Shown one piece after another: positions 15,275 to 24,026 of a DNA stretch of 64,000 bases; position 1 is the first letter of the stretch; every line of letters begins with the position of its first letter. The stretch is taken from NCBI GenBank assembly GCA_003554945.1, contig PWHN01000050.1, positions 1 to 64,000 of the forward strand, read 5' to 3'. The translations under genes were made by a program, and so were the position numbers. The DNA comes from a bacterium (GTDB lineage Bacteria; T1Sed10-126). Below the pieces are notes generated by a model. It had not been told where the DNA came from and ran no database searches. It worked only from the letters and a program-made list of their open reading frames with translations.

Positions 15275-16314
15275 TCTTCGCTCACTCCAATTTCTTCCCG
15301 ATCAATTTGCTCGACAAGATAATCAACATCGGTCATGCCAAGTTTAAGACCAAACTCAGCCAACTTTTCTCTGATTTCTTCGAGCGACTTTTTACCGAAA
15401 TTACGGGTATCGAGCATCTCGTCTTCGGTCCGTTGGACAAGATCTCCAAGAACCTGGATATTAATACTCTTCAGACAGTTACGGGAACGAACCGAAAGTT
15501 CCAGCTCGTCAATCGGGGTGCTAAGAACTTCCTTAAGTTTTTCTTCTTCGGGCGAAAGTCCTTCTTCTTCCTCTTCAAGATCAGTCTCTTCAAAGTTAAT
15601 GAAATACTGAAAGTGTTCTTTGAGTATTTTACCGGCGTGCCCGATGGCATCGCGAGGTTCAATACTACCGTCGGTCCAGACTTCAAAAATCAAACGGTCG
15701 TAGTCAGTCATCTGCCCGACGCGAGTGTCCTCGACGAGGTAGTTGGCCTTTTCAATGGGGGAATAAAGAGCATCCACGGGTATCAGGCCATTAGACCTGT
15801 CCTTGGAATGTTCATTCTCATCAACATCTTCGTATCCACGGCCCTTCTCTACTACCAACTCGAGCGACAGCTTACCGTCTTCGAGAACATTAGCCACTTC
15901 ATGATCAGGGTTGAGAACCTCGACACCATCTACAGCGGCGATGTCTGCGCCCGTTATGGTGTCCGGGCCTTCAGCTTCAACCACTAATTCGACGGGGCCT
16001 TCCTGATCACCAATATCAATTTTTAGTTCTTTTAAATTGAGAAGGAGATCAACGCCATCCTCGCGAACATCAGCAAGTCCGTCAAACTCATGCGGAACTT
16101 CGCCTTCAGTTGTCTCCATTTTGACACCGGTTATTGCCGAACCTGTAATGGATGAGAGAAGAACACGCCGTAAGCTGTTCCCGACGGTTGTGCCAAAACC
16201 GGGTTCAAACGGTTCGATGGCAAACTTGCCGTAACTCCCATCATCAGACGAATCGAGTTCGTCTATAGTCTTGGGCATAACCAGGTTTTTCATAATTGCT
16301 TCAATGTTGGCCAT
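15271..16314 (-). CDS. rpoA: RNA polymerase alpha subunit
   Basis: 347 residues. The N-terminal dimerisation domain has [17 protein letters not shown] and assembles beta and beta-prime. A very acidic linker ([18 protein letters not shown], about residue 245-262) leads to the C-terminal domain with [14 protein letters not shown] and [14 protein letters not shown], which binds UP elements and activators. Some 20-30 residues longer than the usual ~315-330, mostly from the acidic linker and C-terminal tail. Confidence 0.96.
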   Translation of the reverse strand: MANIEAIMKNLVMPKTIDELDSSDDGSYGKFAIEPFEPGFGTTVGNSLRRVLLSSITGSAITGVKMETTEGEVPHEFDGLADVREDGVDLLLNLKELKIDIGDQEGPVELVVEAEGPDTITGADIAAVDGVEVLNPDHEVANVLEDGKLSLELVVEKGRGYEDVDENEHSKDRSNGLIPVDALYSPIEKANYLVEDTRVGQMTDYDRLIFEVWTDGSIEPRDAIGHAGKILKEHFQYFINFEETDLEEEEEGLSPEEEKLKEVLSTPIDELELSVRSRNCLKSINIQVLGDLVQRTEDEMLDTRNFGKKSLEEIREKLAEFGLKLGMTDVDYLVEQIDREEIGVSEE

Positions 16315-16344
16315 AAATAATAACCCCCTGCGGATTGACAGAAA

Positions 16345-16974
16345 TTATTTCGAGTAAAGTTCAACAATTAACTGTTCTTCAAATTCAACATCATTAACAT
16401 CAGAGCGCTCCGGCTGTCGCAATACTTTACCGCGAGCCTTACCACCTTCAAGGTCAAGCCAGCCACTCATACCACGTTGTTCAGCGAGCGACGTGTATTT
16501 TTTGACCTCTGTGTTTTCTTTCATATCATCAGTTATCTCGATCACGTCACCTTTTTCGACCTGGTAGGAAGGGACATCTACTTTTTCACCGTTAACCAGT
16601 ACATGACCGTGATCGATGAACTGTCGGGCCTGTGAACGACTGCCTGCGAGACCCAGTCTGTAAACTGCGTTATCAAGGCGTGATTCGAGCAGGCTTAACA
16701 AGTTTTCCCCGGTAATCCCACGTGCGGCTTCAGCTTTTTGAAAGAAATTACGAAACTGAGCCTCAAGCACACCGTAAGCGCGTTTCATTTTCTGTTTTTC
16801 ACGCAACTGAATGGCATACTCAGAGGGGCGACCGTAACGAAAAGTTCGCTCGCCCGGGGGATAACGCCGGTTTTCCATAGCACACTTAGATGTGTGACAG
16901 CGTTCACCCTTAAGATACAATTTTTGATCTTCTCGTCTACATAATCTACACTTAGGTCCAGTATGACGTGCCAT
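16345..16974 (-). CDS. rpsD: 30S ribosomal protein S4, zinc-binding type
   Basis: 209 residues. The N-terminus keeps four cysteines (CRLC, then RCHTSKC), so this is the C+ zinc form. The S4 RNA-binding domain is at LESRLDNAVYRLGLA and QARQFIDHGHVLVNG. A primary 16S rRNA binder that starts small-subunit assembly and in many bacteria represses the alpha operon; I did not find a matching leader here. Confidence 0.96.
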   Translation of the reverse strand: MARHTGPKCRLCRREDQKLYLKGERCHTSKCAMENRRYPPGERTFRYGRPSEYAIQLREKQKMKRAYGVLEAQFRNFFQKAEAARGITGENLLSLLESRLDNAVYRLGLAGSRSQARQFIDHGHVLVNGEKVDVPSYQVEKGDVIEITDDMKENTEVKKYTSLAEQRGMSGWLDLEGGKARGKVLRQPERSDVNDVEFEEQLIVELYSK

Positions 16975-17019
16975 AATAAATTAACACTCCAGGTTTTTAT
17001 GTTCTATGCACAACAGTTT

Positions 17020-17382
17020 TTACAGACGTCGCCGTTTCTTTTCCTTACAGCCGTTATGAGGCTTGGGGGTAACGTCTTTTATTTCAGTAATTTTAAACTC
17101 AAGGCTTTCGAAAGCCCGGACGGCAGCTTCGCGTCCACTACCGGGCCCTTTCACACGCACTTCAAGCGTGGTAACACCCTTCTCCTTGGCAACCTCCCCA
17201 CAATCTTCAGCAGCAAGTTGAGCTGCATAAGGAGTCCCTTTACGAGTGCCGGAAAATCCGATCTGGCCGCCACTCGACGAAGCTATAATATTCCCTGCTT
17301 TGTCAGATATTGAAATAACAGTGTTATTATATGTTGAACGAACATGTGCCACAGCGTGAGCTTCTGCCTTCTTTTTTGCCAT
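17020..17382 (-). CDS. rpsK: 30S ribosomal protein S11
   Basis: 120 residues. STYNNTVISISDKAGNII and VRVKGPGSGREAAVRA are the S11 hallmarks, with the basic tail KEKKRRRL. A platform protein near the mRNA exit channel. Slightly shorter at the N-terminus than Bacillus S11 (131). Confidence 0.96.
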   Translation of the reverse strand: MAKKKAEAHAVAHVRSTYNNTVISISDKAGNIIASSSGGQIGFSGTRKGTPYAAQLAAEDCGEVAKEKGVTTLEVRVKGPGSGREAAVRAFESLEFKITEIKDVTPKPHNGCKEKKRRRL

Positions 17383-17443
17383 AGTTACCTCCTGATTTTA
17401 ATTAACAGTAAATTAAGATTATCCCGAACAAAGAGGGAAACGA

Positions 17444-17824
17444 TCAGGTCGGAGCGGGAGCGGAGCTTTTGCCCGCTACAGTTTTCCGAGGTCCCTTCCT
17501 GGTCCTGGCGTTACAGCGAGTTCGCTGTCCACGAACCGGTAGCCCCTGTTTGTGCCGGATTCCCCGGTAACACTCGATATCCTTCAACCTCTGTATGTCT
17601 TTTTTCACTTTATTACGGAGTTCCCCCTCAATTGTATAGTCATGTTCAATCAAGTTCCGGAGCCGCGAGACCTCATCAGAATTAAGCTCATGAGTCCGCT
17701 TGTCCGGATCAATCTGTGCCTTGTCGAGAATTTCGTTTGATAGAGAGCGTCCGATGCCATATATATAGGTCAGTGCGATCTCAATCCGTTTATCGTTAGG
17801 TAAATCAACGCCACCAATTCTCAT
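17444..17824 (-). CDS. rpsM: 30S ribosomal protein S13
   Basis: 126 residues. It begins [20 protein letters not shown] and ends with [18 protein letters not shown], the usual S13 pattern. Part of the small-subunit head; contacts the P-site tRNA and the L5 bridge. The tail is slightly extended ([10 protein letters not shown]). Confidence 0.96.
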   Translation of the reverse strand: MRIGGVDLPNDKRIEIALTYIYGIGRSLSNEILDKAQIDPDKRTHELNSDEVSRLRNLIEHDYTIEGELRNKVKKDIQRLKDIECYRGIRHKQGLPVRGQRTRCNARTRKGPRKTVAGKSSAPAPT

Positions 17825-17847
17825 CTTCTATACTCCTCTTATAAAAT

Positions 17848-17964
17848 TTAACCCTGTTTCTGCTTGTGGCGCGGATCTGCGTCACAGATCACACGCACCA
17901 CACCATTTCTACGAATGATTTTACAACTTTCACAACGTTTCTTAACAGACGCTTTGACTTTCAT
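17848..17964 (-). CDS. rpmJ: 50S ribosomal protein L36
   Basis: 38 residues, beginning [19 protein letters not shown] and ending [11 protein letters not shown]. The zinc ligands are Cys11, Cys14, Cys27 and His33, so this is the zinc-binding form. It sits in the conserved place between infA and rpsM. Confidence 0.95.
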   Translation of the reverse strand: MKVKASVKKRCESCKIIRRNGVVRVICDADPRHKQKQG

Positions 17965-17995
17965 TTGTAACCACCTATTTCCTCCGTAAACTTTT

Positions 17996-18071
17996 GTGAC
18001 TACTCATCTTATCTTTCCCCCCTCACCCTAGCCCTCTCCCTCCAGGGGAGAGGGGATAGATGAGTAGTTAT
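17996..18071. repeat. MITE-like palindromic element between infA and rpmJ
   Basis: About 76 bp with imperfect terminal inverted repeats: GTGACTACTCATCTTATC on the left, and the complement of ATAACTACTCATCTATC on the right. The core CCCCTCACCCTAGCCCTCTC plus CCTCCAGGGGAGAGGGG is itself palindromic. Related copies are at 23865-23997 and 46727-46806. It sits inside the spc/alpha gene run on the coding strand and would be transcribed as a hairpin. Confidence 0.7.
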
Positions 18072-18173
18072 AGACTTTTTATTGGTCTCCACTATTAAAG
18101 CGAGATAGTATATCAAAATTTAGCGGGGCCCGCAATGTTTTTTAAAGCAAAACCAAAAACTTCCTAAAACCCG

Positions 18174-18392
18174 CTATTTATATCTGTAAGTTATTCGCCC
18201 CCGTGTTAGATCGTAGGGAGACAGCTCAACTTGAACCCGATCGCCGGGAAGGATTTCGATATAGTGCATCCTCATTTTCCCAGAAATATGTGCCAGAACC
18301 TCGTGCCCGTTTTCAAGCTCTACACGAAACTTAGCATTGGGCAGTGTTTTTATAACTTCGCCTTCAACTTCTATGGGATCATCGTCTGGCAT
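18174..18392 (-). CDS. infA: Translation initiation factor IF-1
   Basis: 72 residues, normal length, OB fold. [35 protein letters not shown] and [13 protein letters not shown] are diagnostic. Binds the ribosomal A site and helps IF-2 and IF-3. It follows map directly; the MITE-like element lies downstream. Confidence 0.96.
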   Translation of the reverse strand: MPDDDPIEVEGEVIKTLPNAKFRVELENGHEVLAHISGKMRMHYIEILPGDRVQVELSPYDLTRGRITYRYK

Positions 18393-19157
18393 TTACATCA
18401 ACACCTCGTTCTTTCTCCTGCTCAAAATTTTGGGTCCAGATTCAGTAACAGCTATAGAGTGTTCAAAATGGGCACTAAGGCTGCCGTCTTTAGTTACAAC
18501 AGTCCAGCCGTCGGCCAGAACCTCAGACTTGTAACTTCCGATATTGACCATTGGCTCAATGGCCAGATACATGCCAGGTTCAAGCTCAGGTCCCCAATCA
18601 GCGGGACCATAATTTGGTATTTGTGGATCAAGATGCATTTCATCACCGATAAAATGACCGGCCCATTCTTTTACAACACTAAAGCCGTAAGGCACTACAT
18701 GTGCTTCAATAGAAGCGCCAATAGCGCCGAGCCGATTACCCACTCGTGCCTTCGCAATACCTTTGTAAAGAGATTCACGAGTAATCTTCATTAATTTTTG
18801 GGCGGCCGGTTCCAGCGGTTCGACTCCAACAGTTAACGCCGAATCACCGTAACAACCGTTTAACTCACAACCAACATCAATAGATACAAGATCTCCCGGC
18901 TGAATTTTTTGTTCGTCAGACGGGATACCGTGGACAATTTGATCATTTATTGACGTCGTAATAGTGGCCGGATAACCGCGATAGCCTTTAAACGCCGGGA
19001 TTCCCCCCTGGTCTCTTATATATTGCTCGGCAATTTTATCCAGCCGGACGGTGCTAACCCCCGGTTTAACTTTTTTTTCCAGCAGCTCCAGAACATCAGC
19101 GACAATTCTGTTAGCCGCCTCCATCCCCTCAAAAGTTACGTCAGGTATGTCCCCCAT
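18393..19157 (-). CDS. map: Type I methionine aminopeptidase
   Basis: 254 residues. The five metal ligands are visible in SIDVGCELNG, YGDSA, AGHFIGDEMH, LAIEPM and FEHS. It removes the initiator Met from nascent proteins. Two normally conserved positions differ: GHGIG reads GHFIG, and the usual His-Glu before the PxxPNYG segment reads His-Leu (MHLDPQIPNYG). The ligands are intact, so activity is expected. Standard place between adk and infA. Confidence 0.94.
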   Translation of the reverse strand: MGDIPDVTFEGMEAANRIVADVLELLEKKVKPGVSTVRLDKIAEQYIRDQGGIPAFKGYRGYPATITTSINDQIVHGIPSDEQKIQPGDLVSIDVGCELNGCYGDSALTVGVEPLEPAAQKLMKITRESLYKGIAKARVGNRLGAIGASIEAHVVPYGFSVVKEWAGHFIGDEMHLDPQIPNYGPADWGPELEPGMYLAIEPMVNIGSYKSEVLADGWTVVTKDGSLSAHFEHSIAVTESGPKILSRRKNEVLM

Positions 19158-19159
19158 AT

Positions 19160-19801
19160 CTAATCAAGGGCTTCTTTGATAGCTGACGTCACTTCATCTA
19201 TTGATTGATCACCGTCAATTTCATTTAATAGCCCTCTCGATTTATAGAACTCGAGCAGAGGTTTAGTCTTATTGCGATACTCCTGCAGCCGTTTCTTAAT
19301 AGCATCCTTGCGATCATCGTCTCGCTGAACAATGTCGGAACCACAGTTATCACATATTGATTCAACTTCTGGCGGGTTAGCGTCCAGATGATAGGTGCTA
19401 CCGCACTCCGGACAGACGCGCCTTCTGCCAAGACGCTGGTAAATAATTTGTTCGGGCACATTTAAATAAATAACCGCGTCAAGCTCTATATCCTCCTCTT
19501 CAAATAGCTCTTCAAGTGCTTCAGCCTGTGGAATTGTACGAGGAAATCCATCGAGGACAAAACCATTTTCGCAGTCGGGCTTGCGAAGACGGGAACGGAT
19601 AATTTCAACCATGACCTGGTCCGGGACCAGCTCACCAGAATTCATATATTTTTCAGCGCGGCGACCAAGCTCGCTCTGTTCTTTGACGGCCTTTCGCAAA
19701 ATTTTTCCAGTTTCAACCTGTGGTATTTCATATCGATCACACAATTCAGAGGCCTGTGTGCCCTTGCCTCCACCCGGTGGAGCCATTATAATTAATCGCA
19801 T
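19160..19801 (-). CDS. adk: Adenylate kinase, zinc-type LID
   Basis: 213 residues. The P-loop is APPGGGKGTQ (usual GPPGAGKGTQ), followed by DGFPRT. The LID domain has CPEC and CDNC, a four-cysteine zinc site typical of Gram-positive adenylate kinases. The usual TGD motif after the P-loop reads VETGKI, with Lys in place of Asp. It balances AMP, ADP and ATP. The ATG shares one base with the secY stop. Confidence 0.94.
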   Translation of the reverse strand: MRLIIMAPPGGGKGTQASELCDRYEIPQVETGKILRKAVKEQSELGRRAEKYMNSGELVPDQVMVEIIRSRLRKPDCENGFVLDGFPRTIPQAEALEELFEEEDIELDAVIYLNVPEQIIYQRLGRRRVCPECGSTYHLDANPPEVESICDNCGSDIVQRDDDRKDAIKKRLQEYRNKTKPLLEFYKSRGLLNEIDGDQSIDEVTSAIKEALD

Positions 19802-21102
19802 CAGCCAAATCCCCGTCCTTTCACGCGGCCGGACTCCATAAATCCTTCGTAATGACGCATTAGTAGTTGACTTTCAAGCTGGTGAACAAAATCAAGTCCT
19901 ACACCAACCATAATCAGCAATGAAGTCCCACCAAAGAATAATTGAACACCAAACCACGGCTCTATAAATTCCGGAATTAATGCAATAAAGACAACGACCA
20001 GAGCCCCAACGAGAGTGATTCTTGTCAGGATACGGTCAATGTATTCTGCTGTGCTGGGGCCGGGACGGCGGCCGGGAACAAATCCTCCGCTTCGTTTTAA
20101 ATTATCGGCAACATCATTTGGATTGAACGTTATAGCAGTGTAAAAGTAACAGAAAAAGACAATCAATCCGCCGAAGATTAGAGCGTATAGAAAACTACCT
20201 CGCCCAAGCCAGATTGTGAGCGTACGCAGCCAGCCTGCCATCTGCTCACCGCCGGCAAAAAATTGAACAAGCAGAGCGGGAAACATCATCACGCTTGATG
20301 CGAATATTACAGCAATAACACCGCTGTAATCTACTTTCAGAGGTAACTCGGTCTGCTGACCACCGTAGACCTTACGCCCGCGCACCTGTTTTGAATATTT
20401 GACCGGTATTTTTCGGTCGGCGGTCTCCACCCAGACACAGATGACGAAAAGAGCCAGCAAGAGTGCAAAAAGAGTGGCAAAATTAAAGGGGTTGAATTGA
20501 CCGGCTCTCCAGGCTCTGAACACTCCAAGAAGAAATTGTGGTAAGCTAGCAATTATACTTACGTAAATAATTAAGCTGATTCCATTGCCTATTCCGTATT
20601 CACTTATCTGTTCGCCAAGCCACATTATGAAAACAGCTCCCGCGGTCAACGAAAGGACTGATACGAAACGAAACGTCCAGGTGGAGGGGGCAACAGCAGA
20701 ATGCTCGGCGTGAAGTGTCATACCCAGGCCCTGAACAAGGCTGATAAAAACGGTCAGATACCTGGTATAAACATTTATTTTGTCGCGGCCTTCTTTCCCT
20801 TGTTTTTTTAACTCTTCCAGGTGAGGAATAACAGCCGTCAAAAGCTGCATAATAATGGAGGCGCTAATATAGGGCATGATTCCAAGGGCAAGAATAGCAA
20901 ATTGGGAAAAAGCACCACCGGAGAACATATCGGCCAACTGCATCCAGCCGCCAACCTCGCCCATTTCACGGACAGCTTGCGGATCAACACCAGGAATAAC
21001 GATTTGAACTCCAAGGCGGTAAACAGCAATTAAACCAAGGGTAAAAAGTATCTTATTCCTGAGGTCTTCAATTTTGAATACGTTCAGGAAAGCTTCTAAC
21101 AC
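19801..21102 (-). CDS. secY: Protein translocase subunit SecY
   Basis: 433 residues with ten predicted membrane helices. It begins with FKIEDLRNKILFTLGLIAVYRLG and keeps FSGGAFSQFAILALGIMPYI, plus a plug region and the cytoplasmic ESGRVKGRG end. The pore of the Sec channel; its partner SecE is encoded at 45993-46202 in this window. Upstream overlap pattern is tight with rplO (5 bases between). Confidence 0.96.
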   Translation of the reverse strand: MLEAFLNVFKIEDLRNKILFTLGLIAVYRLGVQIVIPGVDPQAVREMGEVGGWMQLADMFSGGAFSQFAILALGIMPYISASIIMQLLTAVIPHLEELKKQGKEGRDKINVYTRYLTVFISLVQGLGMTLHAEHSAVAPSTWTFRFVSVLSLTAGAVFIMWLGEQISEYGIGNGISLIIYVSIIASLPQFLLGVFRAWRAGQFNPFNFATLFALLLALFVICVWVETADRKIPVKYSKQVRGRKVYGGQQTELPLKVDYSGVIAVIFASSVMMFPALLVQFFAGGEQMAGWLRTLTIWLGRGSFLYALIFGGLIVFFCYFYTAITFNPNDVADNLKRSGGFVPGRRPGPSTAEYIDRILTRITLVGALVVVFIALIPEFIEPWFGVQLFFGGTSLLIMVGVGLDFVHQLESQLLMRHYEGFMESGRVKGRGFG

Positions 21103-21107
21103 GGAAA

Positions 21108-21563
21108 TTAACTCCCGGTATCAGTGGAGCTGATAATTTTCACTGTGCCGTCGCAGTCCTCCACTTTCTGAACTGCTGACTCAGATGCGGCGTGAACTTC
21201 TATTGTGAGAGAAACTTCAAGGCTCCCGTCACCGAGCAGTTTAACATGCTCAGTTGAACTAATAAGCCCCGCCTCTTCAAGTCGTCGAGGGTCAATAGTC
21301 TCACCATCGTCAAATTTATTCAGAGAGCGAACATTAATGACTTCTGTTTGCGGGCCACGCTGAAGCGGCGTAAAACCACGCTTGGGAAGACGGCGATAAA
21401 GAGGAGTCTGTCCACCCTCGAAGTAAACAGGAACTTTAAAACGTTTCTTCTGTCCTTTTGTTCCACTACCAGTTTTTTCACCGCGTCGTGCACCAGCTCC
21501 GCGACCTTTACGTATTTTTTCTTTTTTACTGCCGGGGACCGGGGAAAGATCATGTAGTTTCAA
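21108..21563 (-). CDS. rplO: 50S ribosomal protein L15
   Basis: 151 residues. The Gly/Lys-rich start GSKKEKIRKGRGAGARRG and YFEGGQTPLYRRLPKRGF are typical. The start is a TTG at 21563, preceded by GAGGTGAAG inside the end of rpsE, giving a 14-base overlap with rpsE. No room for rpmD (L30), which normally lies between rpsE and rplO. Confidence 0.95.
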   Translation of the reverse strand: MKLHDLSPVPGSKKEKIRKGRGAGARRGEKTGSGTKGQKKRFKVPVYFEGGQTPLYRRLPKRGFTPLQRGPQTEVINVRSLNKFDDGETIDPRRLEEAGLISSTEHVKLLGDGSLEVSLTIEVHAASESAVQKVEDCDGTVKIISSTDTGS

Positions 21564-22233
21564 CTGACTTCACCTCTTCTTGTTCTTCTTCATCCGCTAC
21601 AGCCTCATCGTCTTCTGACGTCGCGTCTTCAGAGGGTTCAGCGGCATCCTGGTCCTCAGAGGGTTCAGCGGCATCCTGTTCCTCAGAGGTCTCAGACTCT
21701 TCTTCGGCTTCTTCCTCAAGTTTGTCAAGTCCACCAAACGGATTGTCGACCAGCAGCCGATCTACAGGGATACCGCGCAGGTTGGCAATTTTATGTGGAT
21801 CGCGCATCTCTTTAAAGGCTTCAAATGTCGCCCGGGCAATGTTCAAAGGATTGTCCGATCCAAGAGATTTTGTCAAAATATCATTAATTCCAGCCAGTTC
21901 CACAACAGCCCTTACAGCCCCGCCGGCAATAACTCCAGTTCCAGGATGAGCCGGTTTAAGAAGCACGTGAGCGCTGTCATATTTACGTTCAATTTCGTGG
22001 GGTATCGTTGTCCCAAGCTGAGGGACATCAATCATGTTTTTCTTTGCAGCCGCCTTACCCTTGTGAATGGACGGTGCCACTTCATCGGCCTGACCGATCC
22101 CTATACCTACACGACCGTCACCGTTACCGACAGCCACCATCGTGGAAAAAGTAAACGTGGAACCTCCAGATATTGCTTTAGAGACACGATTAATATAAAC
22201 GACACGATCTTCAAGTTCGCCGTTTTTAGCCAC
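21550..22233 (-). CDS. rpsE: 30S ribosomal protein S5 with a long acidic repeat tail
   Basis: 227 residues against the usual about 165. The S5 body has VVYINRVSKAISGGSTFTF and GKAAAKKNMIDVP. From about residue 172 a tail of some 55 residues is dominated by Glu, Asp, Ser and Ala, with the unit EDQDAAEPS repeated in tandem. S5 helps decoding accuracy; such a tail is not part of the usual protein. The gene runs into rplO without an intervening rpmD. Confidence 0.94.
   Translation of the reverse strand: MAKNGELEDRVVYINRVSKAISGGSTFTFSTMVAVGNGDGRVGIGIGQADEVAPSIHKGKAAAKKNMIDVPQLGTTIPHEIERKYDSAHVLLKPAHPGTGVIAGGAVRAVVELAGINDILTKSLGSDNPLNIARATFEAFKEMRDPHKIANLRGIPVDRLLVDNPFGGLDKLEEEAEEESETSEEQDAAEPSEDQDAAEPSEDATSEDDEAVADEEEQEEVKSVETT
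21626..21690 (-). repeat. 27-bp tandem repeat inside the rpsE tail
   Basis: A 27-bp unit (CTCAGAGGGTTCAGCGGCAT core) is present twice, at 21626-21652 and 21653-21679, plus a partial third. It encodes EDQDAAEPS, so length change in steps of nine residues keeps the frame. Confidence 0.8.
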
Positions 22234-22266
22234 AAATATCTCCTACCTTAAAAAAATTTATTGAGT

Positions 22267-22632
22267 TCAAAACTGGAGGCCGGCCTCACGGGCGCCTTCC
22301 GCCACGGCTGCGATGCGTCCGTGGTAGATAAATCCGCCGCGGTCAAACACTACGCTGTCAAAACCCAGGTCCTGGGCTTTTTTTGCGATTAGCCTACCAA
22401 CCTCATGAGCCGCCTCGCAGTTACCCCGATCAAATTTATCTTTGATGTCGGGCGTCTGACTCGACACTCCTGTTAAAGTTCTTTGAGAAAAATCATCAAT
22501 CAACTGAGCATATACGTGTTTTTGACTCTTTGTAACGCAGAGTCTTGGCTTGGAAGGTGTTCCGAAGACCTTCTTACGCACACGCCGGTGTTTCTTTTTG
22601 CGTCGTTGTTTAGAATTCATTTTAGCAGTCAA
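22267..22632 (-). CDS. rplR: 50S ribosomal protein L18
   Basis: 121 residues from a TTG at 22632 (GGGTGA 7 bases upstream); an ATG at 22620 giving 117 residues is also possible. KPRLCVTKSQKHVYAQLIDD and FDRGGFIYHGRIAAVAEGAREAGL are the L18 hallmarks. Binds 5S rRNA in the central protuberance with L5. 33 bases separate it from rpsE. Confidence 0.95.
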   Translation of the reverse strand: MTAKMNSKQRRKKKHRRVRKKVFGTPSKPRLCVTKSQKHVYAQLIDDFSQRTLTGVSSQTPDIKDKFDRGNCEAAHEVGRLIAKKAQDLGFDSVVFDRGGFIYHGRIAAVAEGAREAGLQF

Positions 22633-22634
22633 TG

Positions 22635-23192
22635 TTATTCACCCAGAGCTTCCTCGCCACCAACGGTCTTACCGACCTTCTGGCGAATATGTTCGTCTTC
22701 GTATTTTATACCTTTTTGGTTATATGGATCGGGGTCACGCAGATAGCGTAGTTGAGCGGCAAACTGGCCGACTTTCTGCTTATCTATACCGGTAACCTTA
22801 ATTGTCGTCCGGTTAGGTATTTCAACCTCGATATGATCGGGAATATCCACTTGAACAGGGTTTGAAAATCCAAGTTCCATGTGAATTAAGTCGCCGCGCA
22901 ACTGTGCCCGGTAACCAAGCCCGTTAAGGACCAATGTTTTGGCAAACTTTTTCGTTACCCCGTCAATCATATTGTTGATAAGCGACCACATTAAGCCATG
23001 GTAACTTTTTTGTTGTTTAGAGTCATCTCTCCGCTTAACCTGCACGGTGTCAGAATTAACATCCAGAGTAATACCCGGAGAAATCTGCTGACTGAGTTCA
23101 CCTTCCGGGCCAGAGACGATAACCTCGCCGTTATTAACCTTAACTTCAACGTCATCCGGCAGATCTATAGGACGTTTTCCTAATCTTGACAT
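22635..23192 (-). CDS. rplF: 50S ribosomal protein L6
   Basis: 185 residues, two L6 domains. It begins MSRLGKRPIDLPDDVEVK, and the signature near the C-terminus is DPYNQKGIKYEDEHIRQK. Located near the sarcin-ricin loop and factor-binding site. Close spacing to rpsH and rplR. Confidence 0.96.
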   Translation of the reverse strand: MSRLGKRPIDLPDDVEVKVNNGEVIVSGPEGELSQQISPGITLDVNSDTVQVKRRDDSKQQKSYHGLMWSLINNMIDGVTKKFAKTLVLNGLGYRAQLRGDLIHMELGFSNPVQVDIPDHIEVEIPNRTTIKVTGIDKQKVGQFAAQLRYLRDPDPYNQKGIKYEDEHIRQKVGKTVGGEEALGE

Positions 23193-23195
23193 CGG

Positions 23196-23594
23196 TCACC
23201 ACACCTCACAGAGAAATTCGCCGCCAACGTTTTCAGCCCGGGCTTCGCGACCGGTCAAAACTCCCTTAGGAGTCGTAAGCAGAGCAATACCAAGACCGCT
23301 TTTGACCAACGGTATCTCCTCTACTCCGACGTAACGACGCCGGCCCGGTTTACTAACTCGTTTCAATCCCTGAATTACAGACTCGTCATTAGGTCCGTAT
23401 TTCAGATGTAACCGCAGCGTGCCCTGACGCGGGTTACGTATATTTTTATAGTCAATTATAAACCCCTCGTCCAAGAGTTTTTTCGCAATACCACGCTTTA
23501 AACTTGACGAAGGAATGTCAACCACGTCCTGTTTACGAACAAGAGCATTATTTACACGGGTCAACATATCAGCAACTGGATCTGTAACATTCAC
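23196..23594 (-). CDS. rpsH: 30S ribosomal protein S8
   Basis: 132 residues. DPVADMLTRVNNALV at the start and the end GLGIALLTTPKGVLTGREAR identify S8, a primary 16S rRNA binder. In E. coli S8 also represses the spc operon through a site near rplX-rplE; I did not recognise such a site here. Confidence 0.96.
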   Translation of the reverse strand: MNVTDPVADMLTRVNNALVRKQDVVDIPSSSLKRGIAKKLLDEGFIIDYKNIRNPRQGTLRLHLKYGPNDESVIQGLKRVSKPGRRRYVGVEEIPLVKSGLGIALLTTPKGVLTGREARAENVGGEFLCEVW

Positions 23595-23663
23595 AACTTA
23601 ATCCTCCTAATATTAATATTCTCCAGCCCCACCGATGTATCCGGAGCGGAGATAATTATATAA

Positions 23664-23849
23664 TTACCAGCTAGACTTACGAACGCCTGGAATCTGTCCT
23701 CTGTGAGCAAGCTTACGGAAACAGAGGCGGCAGAGCCCAAAGTCTCTCATGTAAGCACCGGTGCGACCACATCGGTTGCAGCGGTTAAAATCACGCACTT
23801 TAAACTTACGCTCTTTTTTATGTTTTTCCAATTGAGCTTTTCGTGCCAA
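23664..23849 (-). CDS. rpsN: 30S ribosomal protein S14, zinc type
   Basis: 61 residues from the TTG at 23849, exactly the family length. A GTG nine bases earlier belongs to the AAAGGTG ribosome-binding site and would add three residues. The zinc site is CNRC and CRLC, with the end [14 protein letters not shown] palindromic repeat lies immediately upstream, between this gene and rplE. Confidence 0.94.
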   Translation of the reverse strand: MARKAQLEKHKKERKFKVRDFNRCNRCGRTGAYMRDFGLCRLCFRKLAHRGQIPGVRKSSW

Positions 23850-23864
23850 TATAATCACCTTTCT

Positions 23865-23997
23865 GTAACTACTCCTCTATCCCCTCTCCCCTGGAGGGAA
23901 AGGGCCAGGGTGAGGGGGAAAAAGGTCTTGAAAACCGTTTTTCACCCCCCTTTGCGTTTCCCCCCTTCAAGGGGGGAAAGATAAGGTGAGTAGTTAC
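23865..23997. repeat. MITE-like element inserted between rplE and rpsN
   Basis: 133 bp bounded by perfect 10-bp inverted repeats, GTAACTACTC and GAGTAGTTAC. It contains two palindromic cores: CCCCTCTCCCCTGGAGGG...GGGTGAGGGGG and TTTCCCCCCTT-CAAGGGGGGAAA. Ends and first core match 17996-18071, core in the opposite orientation. It starts 16 bases before the rpsN start, leaving only the ribosome-binding site between. Confidence 0.75.
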
Positions 23998-24026
23998 ACC
24001 TTTCTTAAGTAGAGAACGTATAACTT

